A DNA stretch of 30,000 nucleotides from Nemertoderma westbladi. Its lineage: Eukaryota; Xenacoelomorpha; Nemertodermatida; Nemertodermatidae. The notes under the pieces were generated by a model, which saw nothing but the letters and a program-made list of their open reading frames with translations, was not told the DNA's origin and did no database searches. Shown here one piece after another: positions 1-9,215 of the stretch. A program made the position numbers and the translations under genes. Where the stretch lies: positions 1-30,000 of the forward strand of contig JAUCBJ010005674.1 of assembly GCA_032718475.1 (NCBI GenBank), written 5' to 3'. Position 1 is the first letter of the stretch, and the number at the start of each line of letters is the position of its first letter.

Positions 1-2608
1 TCAGGTGCCTGGAGAGATCTGATTTCCAGATGGTATCCATTTTTGATAGAGCTACCCAAGCCTTTGCTTTCCTAACTTCTATGTCCTTTTTGCTACTCTC
101 TATCCATGATCCAAGGTACTGGAAGTCATCGACCTGCCTTAGTTGATTATTATCAATGGTTGTCAAGTTTCCATCAACATTAAAGGTCATGAATTCGGTC
201 TTGGTAGCATTTATATGCAATCCAACCTCCTTAGCAGCCCTCTCCACTTTATTTAGTAGAAGCTGTGCATCTGCTAGCGTATTAGAGAGCAGGGCGATGT
301 CATCCGCAAAGTCGGTGTCTGTGACTGTAGTTGCCGGATGTCTACTACTTCTGCGTTCTTGAAGTGTGAATCCCAGATCTTCACCCTTTGTGGCCGTCCT
401 CATTGCGTAATCCAGCACAATTACAAATAGTAATGGTGCTAATGTGTCACCTTGCAGTACGCCAGCCAGGATTGAGAAAAACTCAGTTTCACCATCTGGT
501 GAGAGTACCTGCGCTTCTGTGTCACAATATAGCAATCCAATGCCATCAACAATTACTTCTGGTATTCCATAAGCTCTTAGGATTTCAAGCATTTTACCCC
601 TATGGATGGAGTCGAATGCCTTCTTGAAATCCACAAAAGTCATGACTGCGGGGAGATTCTTTGACTTGATTCCTTCAATCAGTCTCCGTAGTGCAAGTAT
701 CTGAGCTATTGTTGATCTACTTGGTCGAAATCCGTTTTGGCTCTTACGCAGTAGTTTCTCTATGTGAGGCCTAATCCTATATAGAATCATTTTATTGTAT
801 ATTTTGGCAGCTACCACAAGCAGACAGATCCCACGATAGTTTGTTGGTATGCCGAGGTCTCCTTTCTTGGGGAGAGGCTTTAGTTGACCTTTAGTCCAAA
901 TTGGTGGTGGCTTTTCCCCTTTTAACATCCGGTTGCAAACATTCAATAATGGTCTATTTAGCACTCCGGTTTTCCATACCTCCGCTGGGATTTCATCTAA
1001 TCCACTCGCTTTATTATTGGACATGCTTTTAATGCTTCTTTGGAGTTCGGCAGGTGTGAAGTCCCCTGTTTCTATAGGTAGTGTCTTGTCATATATTTTC
1101 CTTGTAGGGCTGACCTCGATGTTTGGTGGCTGCCCAAGCAAGTTTCTGAAGTGATTTTTCCACTTCCCAACACGTTCTTCAGGACTATCGGCTTTGAGAC
1201 GCCCCTTTGCACAACTTTTCCGACCAGATACCTCATTTACAGTTTGCCAGGTAAGTCTTGATTGTTGCTGTATGTGAGCAGTTGTAATTGCTTCAGTTTT
1301 ATCCTGTATGTACTTTTCCTGGCTGATGTTGTAGGCCAATTTAAGATCGTCCTTAGCTTTCTCAACCTTGTTAATGTTTTCGGTTGTTGGTTGTTCGGTT
1401 TTAACTTTGTAGGCTATCTTAAGATCTTCTCTCTTACAAGTAACCTCAGAGTTTTGCCATGGCACATACTGTTTTCGTTTAGGTTTCTGGGGGATATGCC
1501 TCTTAGCTGATTCCTTGTGGGCTGTTATTATATTCTGGTATATTGAATCGGTGGATTGGTCTTCATCCATTGACTGAAGTGCTTCAAAGCGGTTTTGAAC
1601 TTCTACTGTATAAGCATCCTTTACAGCATTGTCAGTTCTGAGTTTCTCCCAGTCATAGTGGATTTGCTTGCTTGTCTTGGGTTTGCTGGCTCTCAAACTG
1701 AGTCTGATCTCTGCAGTCACAATTCTGTGGTCCGAACCAATTAGGTTGAACGAGCTGTATGCCTCGCAGTTGATCATGCTATTTCTCCACTTTTTGTTTA
1801 TAAGGATGTAATCCAGTTGTGCTTTGGTTCCATTAGGGTATTGAAAGGTCCATAGCTTCCCCTTACTCTTTTCGAATGTGTTGTTTGTTGGTATCAATTC
1901 ACATTCTTCCATTAGGTCTAAGAGTAAGTACCCATTTCTGTTAGAACTGGTGTTATAGGTGTAACCCTTGATGTCTTCTGGGCCAATTTGCGCATTCAGG
2001 TCACCAGCAATGACTTTAACATTGTGTTTCGGGATGTCCTTAATAAGTCCAGTCAGTTCTTCATAAAACTTGACTGCTTGTTCTGGCTCTGATGCATTGG
2101 TTGGACTGTAGCAACATATAACTGTTGTCTTGGGATTCCCATCAAATGTTGCGATCATAACCCTGGAATTTATAGATTCGATGTTGTTTAGGGTCTTAAG
2201 TTCAAATGGGCTTAACAGAATTCCTACTCCACCAATTGATGCATTGGCCGAGTTTCTTACTGCTGAGCTTGTTACTAACGTCCATCCATTTCCAATGTCA
2301 TTGTACTTCATGGCAGTGTCTTCATGACAAATCCGATGTTCTTGGATGCAGATGATGTCGATGTTATATTCCATTGCCAGAGCGACCATGTCACCCTGTT
2401 TGCTCTGTGCTTTCAGTGTGCGTGCGTTCATTGCAGCAATCTTTAGTGTCTTTTTACATTTCAACAGGTTGGTTCTTCTTTCTTCTCTGTCTTCTGTTCC
2501 AGTAGCCAATTTATCGACCCCAGCCTGGTGTACCACTGAGGGACGCGGTCCTTGTTGACCCGGGCGACGACCGAGCCGGTATTTATCCTGGAGGGTTCTC
2601 ATACTCAT
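1..2608 (-). CDS. LINE ORF: AP endonuclease-reverse transcriptase, C-terminus outside window
   Basis: I read every in-frame codon from 2704 to 1 and found no stop; the first upstream stop is TGA at 2707-2705. The first ATG is at 2608, giving at least 869 residues. A second in-frame ATG at 2431 (start MNARTLKAQSK) lies just before the endonuclease and is an alternative start. Counting from 2608: endonuclease from about residue 55, with AGDLNAQIG around 201-209 (catalytic D and N) and GSDHR around 291-295 (catalytic D-H pair). The RT follows with QNGFRPSRS (about 624-632), VDFKKAFD (659-666), VLQGDTLAPL and DTDFADDIAL. FADD at 767-770 holds the two catalytic aspartates. The last readable residues, YLGSW and KAWVALSKMDTIWKS, match the RT C-terminal region of the second LINE in this window. 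All key residues are present, so the protein could be active if the missing end is intact. Confidence 0.9.
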   Translation of the reverse strand, partial: MSMRTLQDKYRLGRRPGQQGPRPSVVHQAGVDKLATGTEDREERRTNLLKCKKTLKIAAMNARTLKAQSKQGDMVALAMEYNIDIICIQEHRICHEDTAMKYNDIGNGWTLVTSSAVRNSANASIGGVGILLSPFELKTLNNIESINSRVMIATFDGNPKTTVICCYSPTNASEPEQAVKFYEELTGLIKDIPKHNVKVIAGDLNAQIGPEDIKGYTYNTSSNRNGYLLLDLMEECELIPTNNTFEKSKGKLWTFQYPNGTKAQLDYILINKKWRNSMINCEAYSSFNLIGSDHRIVTAEIRLSLRASKPKTSKQIHYDWEKLRTDNAVKDAYTVEVQNRFEALQSMDEDQSTDSIYQNIITAHKESAKRHIPQKPKRKQYVPWQNSEVTCKREDLKIAYKVKTEQPTTENINKVEKAKDDLKLAYNISQEKYIQDKTEAITTAHIQQQSRLTWQTVNEVSGRKSCAKGRLKADSPEERVGKWKNHFRNLLGQPPNIEVSPTRKIYDKTLPIETGDFTPAELQRSIKSMSNNKASGLDEIPAEVWKTGVLNRPLLNVCNRMLKGEKPPPIWTKGQLKPLPKKGDLGIPTNYRGICLLVVAAKIYNKMILYRIRPHIEKLLRKSQNGFRPSRSTIAQILALRRLIEGIKSKNLPAVMTFVDFKKAFDSIHRGKMLEILRAYGIPEVIVDGIGLLYCDTEAQVLSPDGETEFFSILAGVLQGDTLAPLLFVIVLDYAMRTATKGEDLGFTLQERRSSRHPATTVTDTDFADDIALLSNTLADAQLLLNKVERAAKEVGLHINATKTEFMTFNVDGNLTTIDNNQLRQVDDFQYLGSWIESSKKDIEVRKAKAWVALSKMDTIWKSDLSRHL

Positions 2609-2673
2609 ATCTTTCAGTTGTGGGGGTAAACCGCTTGTGGTCGCAACTCCTACAAGCGTCTTCGCAGTAGGTC

Positions 2674-2740
2674 GCCGTTGGTTGATTACCTTCCGCCGAC
2701 CTTGTCAGCATGTCTAGCCGTTGGTTGATTACCTTCCGCC
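2674..2740. repeat. 24-bp direct repeat in the LINE 5' region
   Basis: The same 24 bases, beginning GCCGTTGGTTGATTACC, occur at 2674-2697 and 2717-2740, 43 bp apart. The pair spans the upstream end of the open frame, and the stop codon that bounds the ORF (2705-2707) lies between the two copies. This is either a local duplication in the leader of this element or a family feature; other copies would tell. Confidence 0.85.
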
Positions 2741-2943
2741 TATCCATGGCCTACAGCCCTGCTGCCGACTGTAGGGGTCCATTTGTTACACCCTGAACCA
2801 AGTGTGTCTCCTGGGTTAGGTTACCTAACACTGGTAGAGGAGCATCCAGTATAGACAGGGCGGGGCTTGTATCATCTCTAATGCAGATGCGTATCAAGCC
2901 TTTGCCTTCAATGGTGCCCTAGGCGCTATAGCCCTCAGTGACT

Positions 2944-2990
2944 TATTTAGTTGACGGGGCTGAACCAACCCACTCTTGATCAACTAAATA
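2944..2990. repeat. 11-bp perfect inverted repeat in the LINE 5' leader
   Basis: TATTTAGTTGA at 2944-2954 is matched by its reverse complement TCAACTAAATA at 2980-2990, with a 25-nt loop. It sits about 340-380 nt upstream of the LINE ATG and could form a hairpin in the element's RNA. A function is inference only. Confidence 0.6.
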
Positions 2991-3107
2991 ATGAATAGGC
3001 TATGCTTATCGGGCCTGCCCTACTGGGCTGACAGCTACAGGTAGTACCACATTACTGCCATAGTGGTAGCAGGATCTGGGGACCTGACCTGACTACATTA
3101 ACTGACT

Positions 3108-3822
3108 TATTTAATATACTCTTATTTAATTTACTCTTAATACTCTTATTTAATTTACTCTTATTTAATTTACTCTTATTTAATTTACTCTTATTTAATT
3201 TACTCTTATTTAATTTACTCTTATTTAATTTACTCTTATTTAATATACTCTTATTTAATTTACTCTTAATACTCTTATTTAATTTACTCTTAGTTAATTT
3301 ACTCTTATTTAATTTACTCTTATTTAATTTACCCTTATTTAATTTACTCTTATTTAATTTACTCTTATTTAATTTACTCTTATTTAATATACTCTTATTT
3401 AATTTACTCTTAATACTCTTATTTAATTTACTCTTATTTAATTTACTCTTATTTAATTTACTCTTATTTAATTTACTCTTATTTAACTTACTCTTATTTA
3501 ATTTACTCTTATTTAATATACTCTTATTTAATTTACTCTTATTTAATTTACTCTTATTTAATTTACTCTTATTTAATTTACTCTTATTTAATTTACTCTT
3601 ATTTAATTTACTCTTATTTAATTTACTCTTATTTAATTTTCTCTTATTTAATTTACTCTTATTTAATTTACTCTTATTTAATTTACTCTTATTTAATATA
3701 CTCTTATTTAATATACTCTTATTTAATTTACTCTTATTTAATTTACTCTTATTTAATTTACTCTTATTTAATTTACTCTTATTTAATTTACTCTTATGTA
3801 ATTTACTCTTATTTAATTTAAT
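3108..3822. repeat. 15-bp AT-rich tandem array
   Basis: About 47 units of ATTTAATTTACTCTT follow each other with few changes. Occasional variants are ATTTAATATACTCTT and a shortened unit giving TTAATACTCTT (near 3137, 3266, 3411). The array directly abuts the 5' end of the LINE at about 3100. No coding potential is apparent. The repeat is homogeneous, as expected of recent expansion by slippage or unequal exchange. Confidence 0.97.
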
Positions 3823-3947
3823 TTATTATTATCCGCCTACATTTTTTATCATGGCCGAATATTATTTCCAGTGATGGAGTATTTTTTCGTATGTAATGTA
3901 TTTTATTTGCCAGGCTTGTCCGCTAAACAGTCGGTATCTTGTTTGAC

Positions 3948-4830
3948 TTAAGGGGGGGGGTATACCCCCCCATGAACCTTTTTTTAAAATGGCTGTCAAA
4001 TAGTGTTAAATGATAATATTGCTATTTTGTCATGGTCAACCACTGTATGGAAGGCCAAATAGCCTTTATAGTAAAATTTGAAAATTTGTAGCCTCCCTCT
4101 AGCGGCTGGCGGCGGAATTAAAGATTTCACTAAAATTGCTACTAGTCCCTCAATTTTGGTCCAAATTTCTTGAAACCAACTTTTTTAGACTCAGCGTGAT
4201 CGACTCTACAAAAGTTATCTTATAGAATTTTTAATTAGCCATTTTTATTTTAATTAATTAATTTAATTAATTAATTATCATATTTTTAATTAAAATTGGC
4301 TAATTATAAAAAATGGAAATATTTATCAAAATTCCATAAGATAACTTTTAAAGAGCTTCCAAAGCTCGTTCGAATGAGCCATAAAAGAAGAAAATTGGTT
4401 GAAAAATGACGGAGGAGTAGTCATTTGAAAATGAAAAATGTCATTCCGAGAAAATGCCCTTCAAAGTTTAAACCGTCCCGCCAAAATTGGCTGTCTGCGT
4501 TCTGGTTGGTTAATTATTTCGGGCACTAGGATGCACACCAACGAGCTAAAATTTTCATTACGGGGGTTTTCGGGGTCGCTGATTTCATTTCCGATGTCAG
4601 TTTTAATTTTTAGTGGAATCTAGTCTATTTGTCTGTCTGTCGGTCTTCTGTCATTCTTACAATTTGACAGACAGACCGTCATACGGATAAACAGTGATAC
4701 CTCGAGAACTGAAAGAGGTCTCACTAAGCGGTTTTCAGATTTGTAATCCCCATTAAATTCTGCTCTAGGTGAAATAAAGAAACAACAATTTGAAAATTTT
4801 ACCTGAGGGGGGGTATACCCCCCCCCTTAA
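3948..4830. mobile_element. TTAA-flanked non-autonomous element with G9-TATA-C7 inverted ends
   Basis: The left end at 3948-3971 reads TTAA, nine G, TATA, seven C. The right end at 4807-4830 reads seven G, TATA, nine C, TTAA. These are exact reverse complements over 24 bases, so the segment has 20-bp perfect terminal inverted repeats next to a TTAA at each side, with 883 bp overall. Duplicated TTAA is the target-site signature of piggyBac-type DNA transposons, but their ends normally begin CCC, so the assignment is tentative. The inside has no convincing gene; a 61-codon frame at 4438-4623 matches nothing I know. It contains a fold-back at 4210-4349 and an imperfect inverted CTGTCTGTC/GACAGACAG pair near 4628-4678. 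Confidence 0.6.
4210..4349. repeat. Fold-back inside the TTAA element
   Basis: AAAAGTTATCTTAT at 4210-4223 pairs with ATAAGATAACTTTT at 4336-4349. With a few mismatches the pairing extends outward to about 27 bp. The centre (4240-4290) is rich in TTAATTAA palindromes, so most of this 140-bp stretch can fold back on itself. This is typical of miniature inverted-repeat elements. Confidence 0.75.
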
Positions 4831-5149
4831 CACGTCACACAAATAACGCCACGCCTTGTGAGTATCACTTTAATCAAATGGGACTCTTATGGAAACGCGG
4901 TTTACCGCCTAACGTTCATAACGGTTCATAACGTCTAGATTCCCAATGGGTGGAACACTAGCAATTTTTAATTAGGTAACTCACGTTTCTTTTAGCCAAG
5001 TTATTTTACTAATTGCTCGCAATTAATTAATTATACTCTTTAAAGTTTTACTTGTGTTGGTAGATCAACAATAATGTTATTTTAATGTTACCTTAATATT
5101 TACACTACCTATGGTACCATGTGTTATCGTTCAAAGAAAAGCATCAGTT
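4831..5149. other. AT-rich intergenic stretch, nothing recognised
   Basis: Between the TTAA element and the 74-bp satellite I see no gene, repeat array or RNA gene. The only small pattern is a near-duplicated ACGTTCATAACGGTTCATAACG around 4913-4934. Confidence 0.6.
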
Positions 5150-5154
5150 ATCTA

Positions 5155-5850
5155 ATTTTAACTTACTTTCAGTTTAAAGCAACTGTATTTTAATTATATA
5201 TTTAATTGTAATGTCTGACTTACATTGGTGGTTAACTTTCTTTTAGTTTAACGCAACTGTATTTTATTTATATATTTAATTGTAATGTCTGACTTACATT
5301 GGTGGTTAACTTTCTTTTAGTTTAACGCAACTGTATTTTATTTATATATTTAATTGTAATGTCTGACTTACATTGGTGGTTAACTTTCTTTTAGTTTAAC
5401 GCAACTGTATTTTATTTATATATTTAACTGTAATGTCTGACTTACATTGGTGGTTAACTTTCTTTTAGTTTAACGCAACTGTATTTTAATTATATATTTA
5501 ATTGTAATGTCTGACTTACATTGGTGGTTAACTTTCTTTTAGTTTAACGCAACTGTATTTTATTTATATATTTAACGGTACTGTCTGACTTACATTGGTG
5601 GTTAACTTACTTTTAGTTTAACGCAACTGTATTTTAATCATATATTTAATTGTAATGTCTGACTTACATTGGTGGTTAACTTTCTTTTAGTTTAACGCAA
5701 CTGTATTTTATTTATATATTTAACGGTACTGTCTGACTTACATTGGTGGTTAACTTACTTTTAGTTTAACGCAACTGTATTTTAATCATATATTTAATTG
5801 TAATATCTGACTTACATTGGTGATTAACTTACTTTCAGCTTAACGCTACC
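5155..5850. repeat. 74-bp satellite, about 9.5 copies
   Basis: The landmark GCAACTGTATTTTA recurs at 5179, 5253, 5327, 5401, 5475, 5549, 5623, 5697 and 5771, exactly 74 bp apart each time, with a diverged last unit near 5845. The later units alternate between two variants, one with AACGGTACTGTCTG (5574, 5722) and one with AATCATATATTT (5637, 5785). This gives a two-unit, 148-bp higher-order period. No coding potential is seen. Confidence 0.96.
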
Positions 5851-6180
5851 TTTATTTAACTTAATATTTGTATTTTCTACGGTACCAATGTTATCTCTGT
5901 TACCGATTTTAACCATGTTAATTTGGAAAACAATCAATTGAAATGTATTCCAAAGAACCCAACTAACTAAGAAAATCTACAAAATCTGAATTTGTACTAT
6001 TATATATTCGTTATACATACATTTATACATTTAATGTATAATTTAATTGCCAGTGATTTTTTATGTCCTTTTATTTGACTTTTTTGTCCTCATATTTTTC
6101 CGAATTGTGCATAATGACTTTTGTTGTCCTTATAATGACTTTTGTTGTCCTTTAATGACTTTTCATGTATGTATTTCTTC
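5851..6180. other. AT-rich spacer with short degenerate repeats
   Basis: No gene is visible. Around 6060-6165 the motif ATGACTTTTGTTGTCCTT is repeated about three to four times with variation. This is a small degenerate minisatellite between the 74-bp satellite and the next repeats. Confidence 0.5.
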
Positions 6181-6189
6181 AAGCTGTCA

Positions 6190-6385
6190 GACTGCTGATT
6201 TCTGGACTGTCCGACAGTTAATTTAAGCATGCCTATGCCAAAATATTCAATATTTGTTGATTTCTGGTCTGTCGGACAGTTGGTTTCACTATGCCTGTGC
6301 CAAAACATTCAAAATTCCATGATTTATAGACTATGAGATAGATTTCCATATGCGCCTGTGGTAAAAAGACTCTAAATTGAATAGT
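6190..6385. repeat. 62-bp degenerate tandem repeat, three copies
   Basis: Three copies about 62 bp apart begin near 6195, 6258 and 6320. The first two share TGATTTCTGG, then CTGTC, GACAGTT and, further on, GCCTRTGCCAAAA. The third is clearly older (TGATTTATAGACTATGAGAT). It leads directly into the 68-bp array. Confidence 0.75.
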
Positions 6386-6449
6386 TTGTGGTTGTTGTAG
6401 ATAATCGATTACCACATGACGTAGCAAAACACTCATTTTATAGCCAAAA

Positions 6450-7885
6450 ACAATTATCAATTGATGGAGAGGAGCAGGTTAAGGCCGGATTTTCTAACCA
6501 AAACAATAAACAGTCACTTTACCAAATGAAGGAAAGGAGCAGGATACAGAGGCTAGCCTTTCTAACCAAAACAATAAACGGTCACTTTAACAAATCAGGG
6601 AAAGGAGCAGGTTACAGAGGCGGGATTATCTAACCAAAACAATATACAACCACTTTACCAAATGAAGGAAAGGAGCAGGTTACATACAGTAGATGGTCTT
6701 TTCTAACCAAAACAATAAGCGATAACATTACCAATTGAGAGAAAGGAGCAGGTTACAGAGGCGGGATTTCCTAACCAAAACAATAAACGATCACTAAACT
6801 AATTGAGGGAAAGGAGCAGGTTACAGAGGCGGGATTTTCTAACCAAAACAATAAACGATCATTTAACTAATTGAGGGAAAGGGGCAGGTTACAGAGGCGG
6901 GATTTTCTAACCAAAACAACAAACAGTCACTTTACAAAATGAAGGAAAGGAGCAGGTTACAGAGGCGGGCCTTTCTAACCAAAACAATAAACGGTCACTT
7001 TACTAAATGAAGGAAAGGAGCAGGTTACAGAGGCGGGCCTTTCTAACCAAAACAATAAACAATCACTTTGCCAAATGAAGAAAAGGAGCAGGTTACATAG
7101 ATGGTCTTTTCTAACCAAAACAATAAACGATAACATTACCGATTAAGAGAAAGGAGCAGGTTACAGAGGCGGGATGTCCTAACCAAAACAATAAACGATC
7201 ACTTAACTAATTGAGGGAAAGGAGCAGGTTACAGAGGCGGGATTTTCTAACCAAAACAATAAACGATCACTTAACTAATTGAGGGAAAGGGGCAGGTTAC
7301 AGAGGCGGGATTTTCTAACCAAAACAACAAACAGTCACTTTACAAAATGAAGGAAAGGAGCAGGTTACAGAGGCGGGCCTTTCTAACCAAAACAATAAAC
7401 GGTCACTTTACCAAATCAGGGAAAGGAGCAGGTTACAGAGGCGGGATTTTCTAACCAAAACAACCGGTCAGCCGGTAGGCCTACCATTACCATTACATGG
7501 AAACGAGACGCAGTCTCATGGGGCTATCCTCGACCAAAACAATAAACGATCACTTAACTAATTGAGGGAAAGGAGCAGGTTACAGAGGCGGGATTTTCTA
7601 ACCAAAACAATAAACGATCACTTAACTAATTGAGGGAAAGGGGCAGGTTAGAGAGGCGGGATTTTCTAACCAAAACAACAAACAGTCACTTTACAAAATG
7701 AAGGAAAGGAGCAGGTTACAGAGGCGGGCCTTTCTAACCAAAACAATAAACGGTCACTTTACCAAATCAGGGAAAGGAGCAGGTTACAGAGGCGGGATTT
7801 TCTAACCAAAACAACCGGTCAGCCGGTAGGCCTACCATTACCATTACATGGAAACGAGACGCAGTCTCATGGGGCTATCCTCGAC
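6450..7885. repeat. 68-bp satellite array with a 351-bp duplicated block
   Basis: The landmark GGAGCAGGTTACAGAGGCGG recurs mostly every 68 bp (for example 6604, 6672, 6813, 6881, 6949), about 19 copies from 6471 onward. A non-repeat insert starting CCGGTCAGCCGGTAGG and ending CTATCCTCGAC follows the array twice, at about 7463-7534 and 7814-7885. The second occurrence, with five satellite units before it, repeats the first at a 351-bp offset, so a block of units plus insert was duplicated as a whole. The insert holds a GAGAC-GCA-GTCTC hairpin and an ATTACC simple repeat. Confidence 0.95.
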
Positions 7886-8270
7886 GACAAATCATTATTA
7901 CTCAATGTTTTAGATACCCCGTACAACTACAGTCCCAATCCCAATAAACATTAACTTGGTCGTTTTGGCGGCCAAAATGACCAAAATCACCAAAAAAATT
8001 AAGTGTATTCCTATGGGCTACTTGGTCGTTTTGGCGAAGCGATTTTACTCGAATCAGCTCAATCCAGACAGTCTGTCTCCTTGGCCATCCATTTGGTGGA
8101 TCTGACTAAATGTCGGCTCGCTTTCATTTTTATTATTGACAGATTGTTAACTTACCCGGCGCTGAGCCTTGCAGTACTGGAGTCTGCCCACTGAGGCATT
8201 GATAGAGTACACAGTCTTATAAAAGGAGTTGAATGGGGCTTCGTTAAAGGAGGAGTATGTATAATAATCT

Positions 8271-8525
8271 GAACGTCCCGAAATTAATTTATGGACGTCC
8301 CGAAATTAATTTATGGACGTCCCGAAATTAACTATATGGACGTCCCGAAATTAGCTTATGGACGTCCCGAAATTAACTTATGGACGTCCCGAAATTAATT
8401 TATGGACGTCCCGAAATTAATTTATGGACGTCCCGAAATTAATCTATCAACCAATCAGAATCGTAATGAAATAACTAATTAATGGCCGTCCATAAATTAA
8501 TTTCGGGATGTTAATTTCGGAAATT
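8271..8525. repeat. 22-bp GGACGTCCCGAAATTAA array with an inverted copy downstream
   Basis: Eight units of about 22 bp, each with GGACGTCCCGAAATTAA and a short TTTAT linker, run from 8271 to about 8443. After some 40 bp of other sequence, the reverse complement appears at 8484-8513 (GGCCGTCCATAAATTAATTT and on), followed by a partial second copy. The array can therefore fold back on its own end. GGACGTCC is itself an 8-bp palindrome in every unit. Confidence 0.93.
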
Positions 8526-9026
8526 AATTTCAATAATATTTCTTTTTATAATAAAAATTTTTTTAAATATTTTTTTACAATGTATAATTCGCGGACACTG
8601 CGGGGTGACTACAAAACAAAGACCCAATTATAAAGACCTGCATAATCTTGTTACATGTGTTAACTTTCGTTAATTGTTTTGAAACCCCCGTCACGCCTCT
8701 GTAATTTGCTCCTTTACTAACCTGCTCTTTTAAATAGCAATGATACATAACGCTCATTGTGACCTGTACAAAACAAAGAGGTAAAGTCGCGTTACGTCCC
8801 AAAGAGCGTTAGGTTCCAAAGAGCTTTAGGTCCCATTGCCAGAGAGCGTGGGTCACATTGCGATGCAAAATGGGATGCAAAATATAAATTTCTGAGCTAA
8901 GAAAGGGAAATTGGATACTGTACAACTTGTCTGGATACAAGCGGTCCGTTTACCTTACAAAATGAAAAATAAAGGTGCGAAATATAAAACATAGTAGTGT
9001 CCTACTCGAACGGAACGGAACTGTCC
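8526..9026. other. Non-coding spacer within the inverted-repeat segment
   Basis: No gene is supported. Near 8692-8714 the reverse complement of the 68-bp satellite core is recognisable (CGCCTCTGTAATTTGCTCC). From about 8785 to 8850 a short motif, CCAAAGAGCGTTAGGTTCC, is repeated imperfectly. Confidence 0.5.
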
Positions 9027-9054
9027 GGGGGGGGGGGGGGGGGGGGGGGGGGGG
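9027..9054 (+). repeat. Poly(G) tract, 28 G, followed by TT-GGGG-A-GGG
   Basis: There are 28 consecutive G, then TTGGGGAGGG to about 9064. Such a run can form G-quadruplexes on the plus strand. It is also a place where the assembly length may be wrong. Confidence 0.95.
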
Positions 9055-9215
9055 TTGGGGAGGGAATGACAAAGTTAATGTTTATTGGGATTGGGACTGT
9101 ACGGCAGTACAGGTGCCGGTACCGGTACTAAAATACCTAAAATACCTGCTTTATACCTACATCTATACATACAATACAGCAATAATACTGCAAAATAGTG
9201 CTCTATATACTATTA

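Larger units (their letters stand above)
1..3100 (-). mobile_element. Non-LTR retrotransposon (LINE), 5'-complete, cut by the left window edge
   Basis: The minus strand holds a LINE with a roughly 400-bp 5' leader (about 2705-3100) followed by one long ORF that runs off the window at position 1. The ORF combines an AP-type endonuclease and a reverse transcriptase, the standard layout of APE-type LINEs. The missing part should be about 200 C-terminal residues plus the 3' UTR, judged from the related copy at 9532-10555. The 5' boundary is set where complex sequence gives way to a 15-bp AT array near 3100; it is approximate. The clade is not certain: the RT resembles RTE/CR1-like elements common in invertebrates, and I see no RNase H domain. 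Lack of any stop over about 900 codons suggests a young copy. Confidence 0.88.
7929..9100. mobile_element. 1.17-kb segment bounded by perfect 29-bp inverted repeats
   Basis: Positions 7929-7957 (beginning ACAGTCCCAATCCCAATAAA) and 9072-9100 are perfect reverse complements over 29 bases. Just inside the left end lies a 29-bp imperfect palindrome, TTGGTCGTTTTGGC facing GCCAAAATGACCAA (about 7955-7983). The segment contains the 22-bp fold-back array at 8271-8525 and the G28 run at 9027-9054. It also contains an old inverted copy of the neighbouring 68-bp satellite near 8690-8715. I see no transposase and no clear target-site duplication. A non-autonomous DNA transposon fits, but chance assembly of inverted pieces of neighbouring repeats is possible. 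Confidence 0.45.

Noticed and set aside
156-2558. Several short plus-strand frames
   Set aside because: They are shadows of the continuous minus-strand LINE ORF.
4438-4623. 61-codon frame in the TTAA element as a transposase fragment
   Set aside because: No DDE/D motif or recognisable similarity; the length is expected by chance.
8003-8194. 63-codon plus-strand frame with a hydrophobic stretch
   Set aside because: Lies inside the inverted-repeat segment, matches no family I recognise, and has no supporting context.
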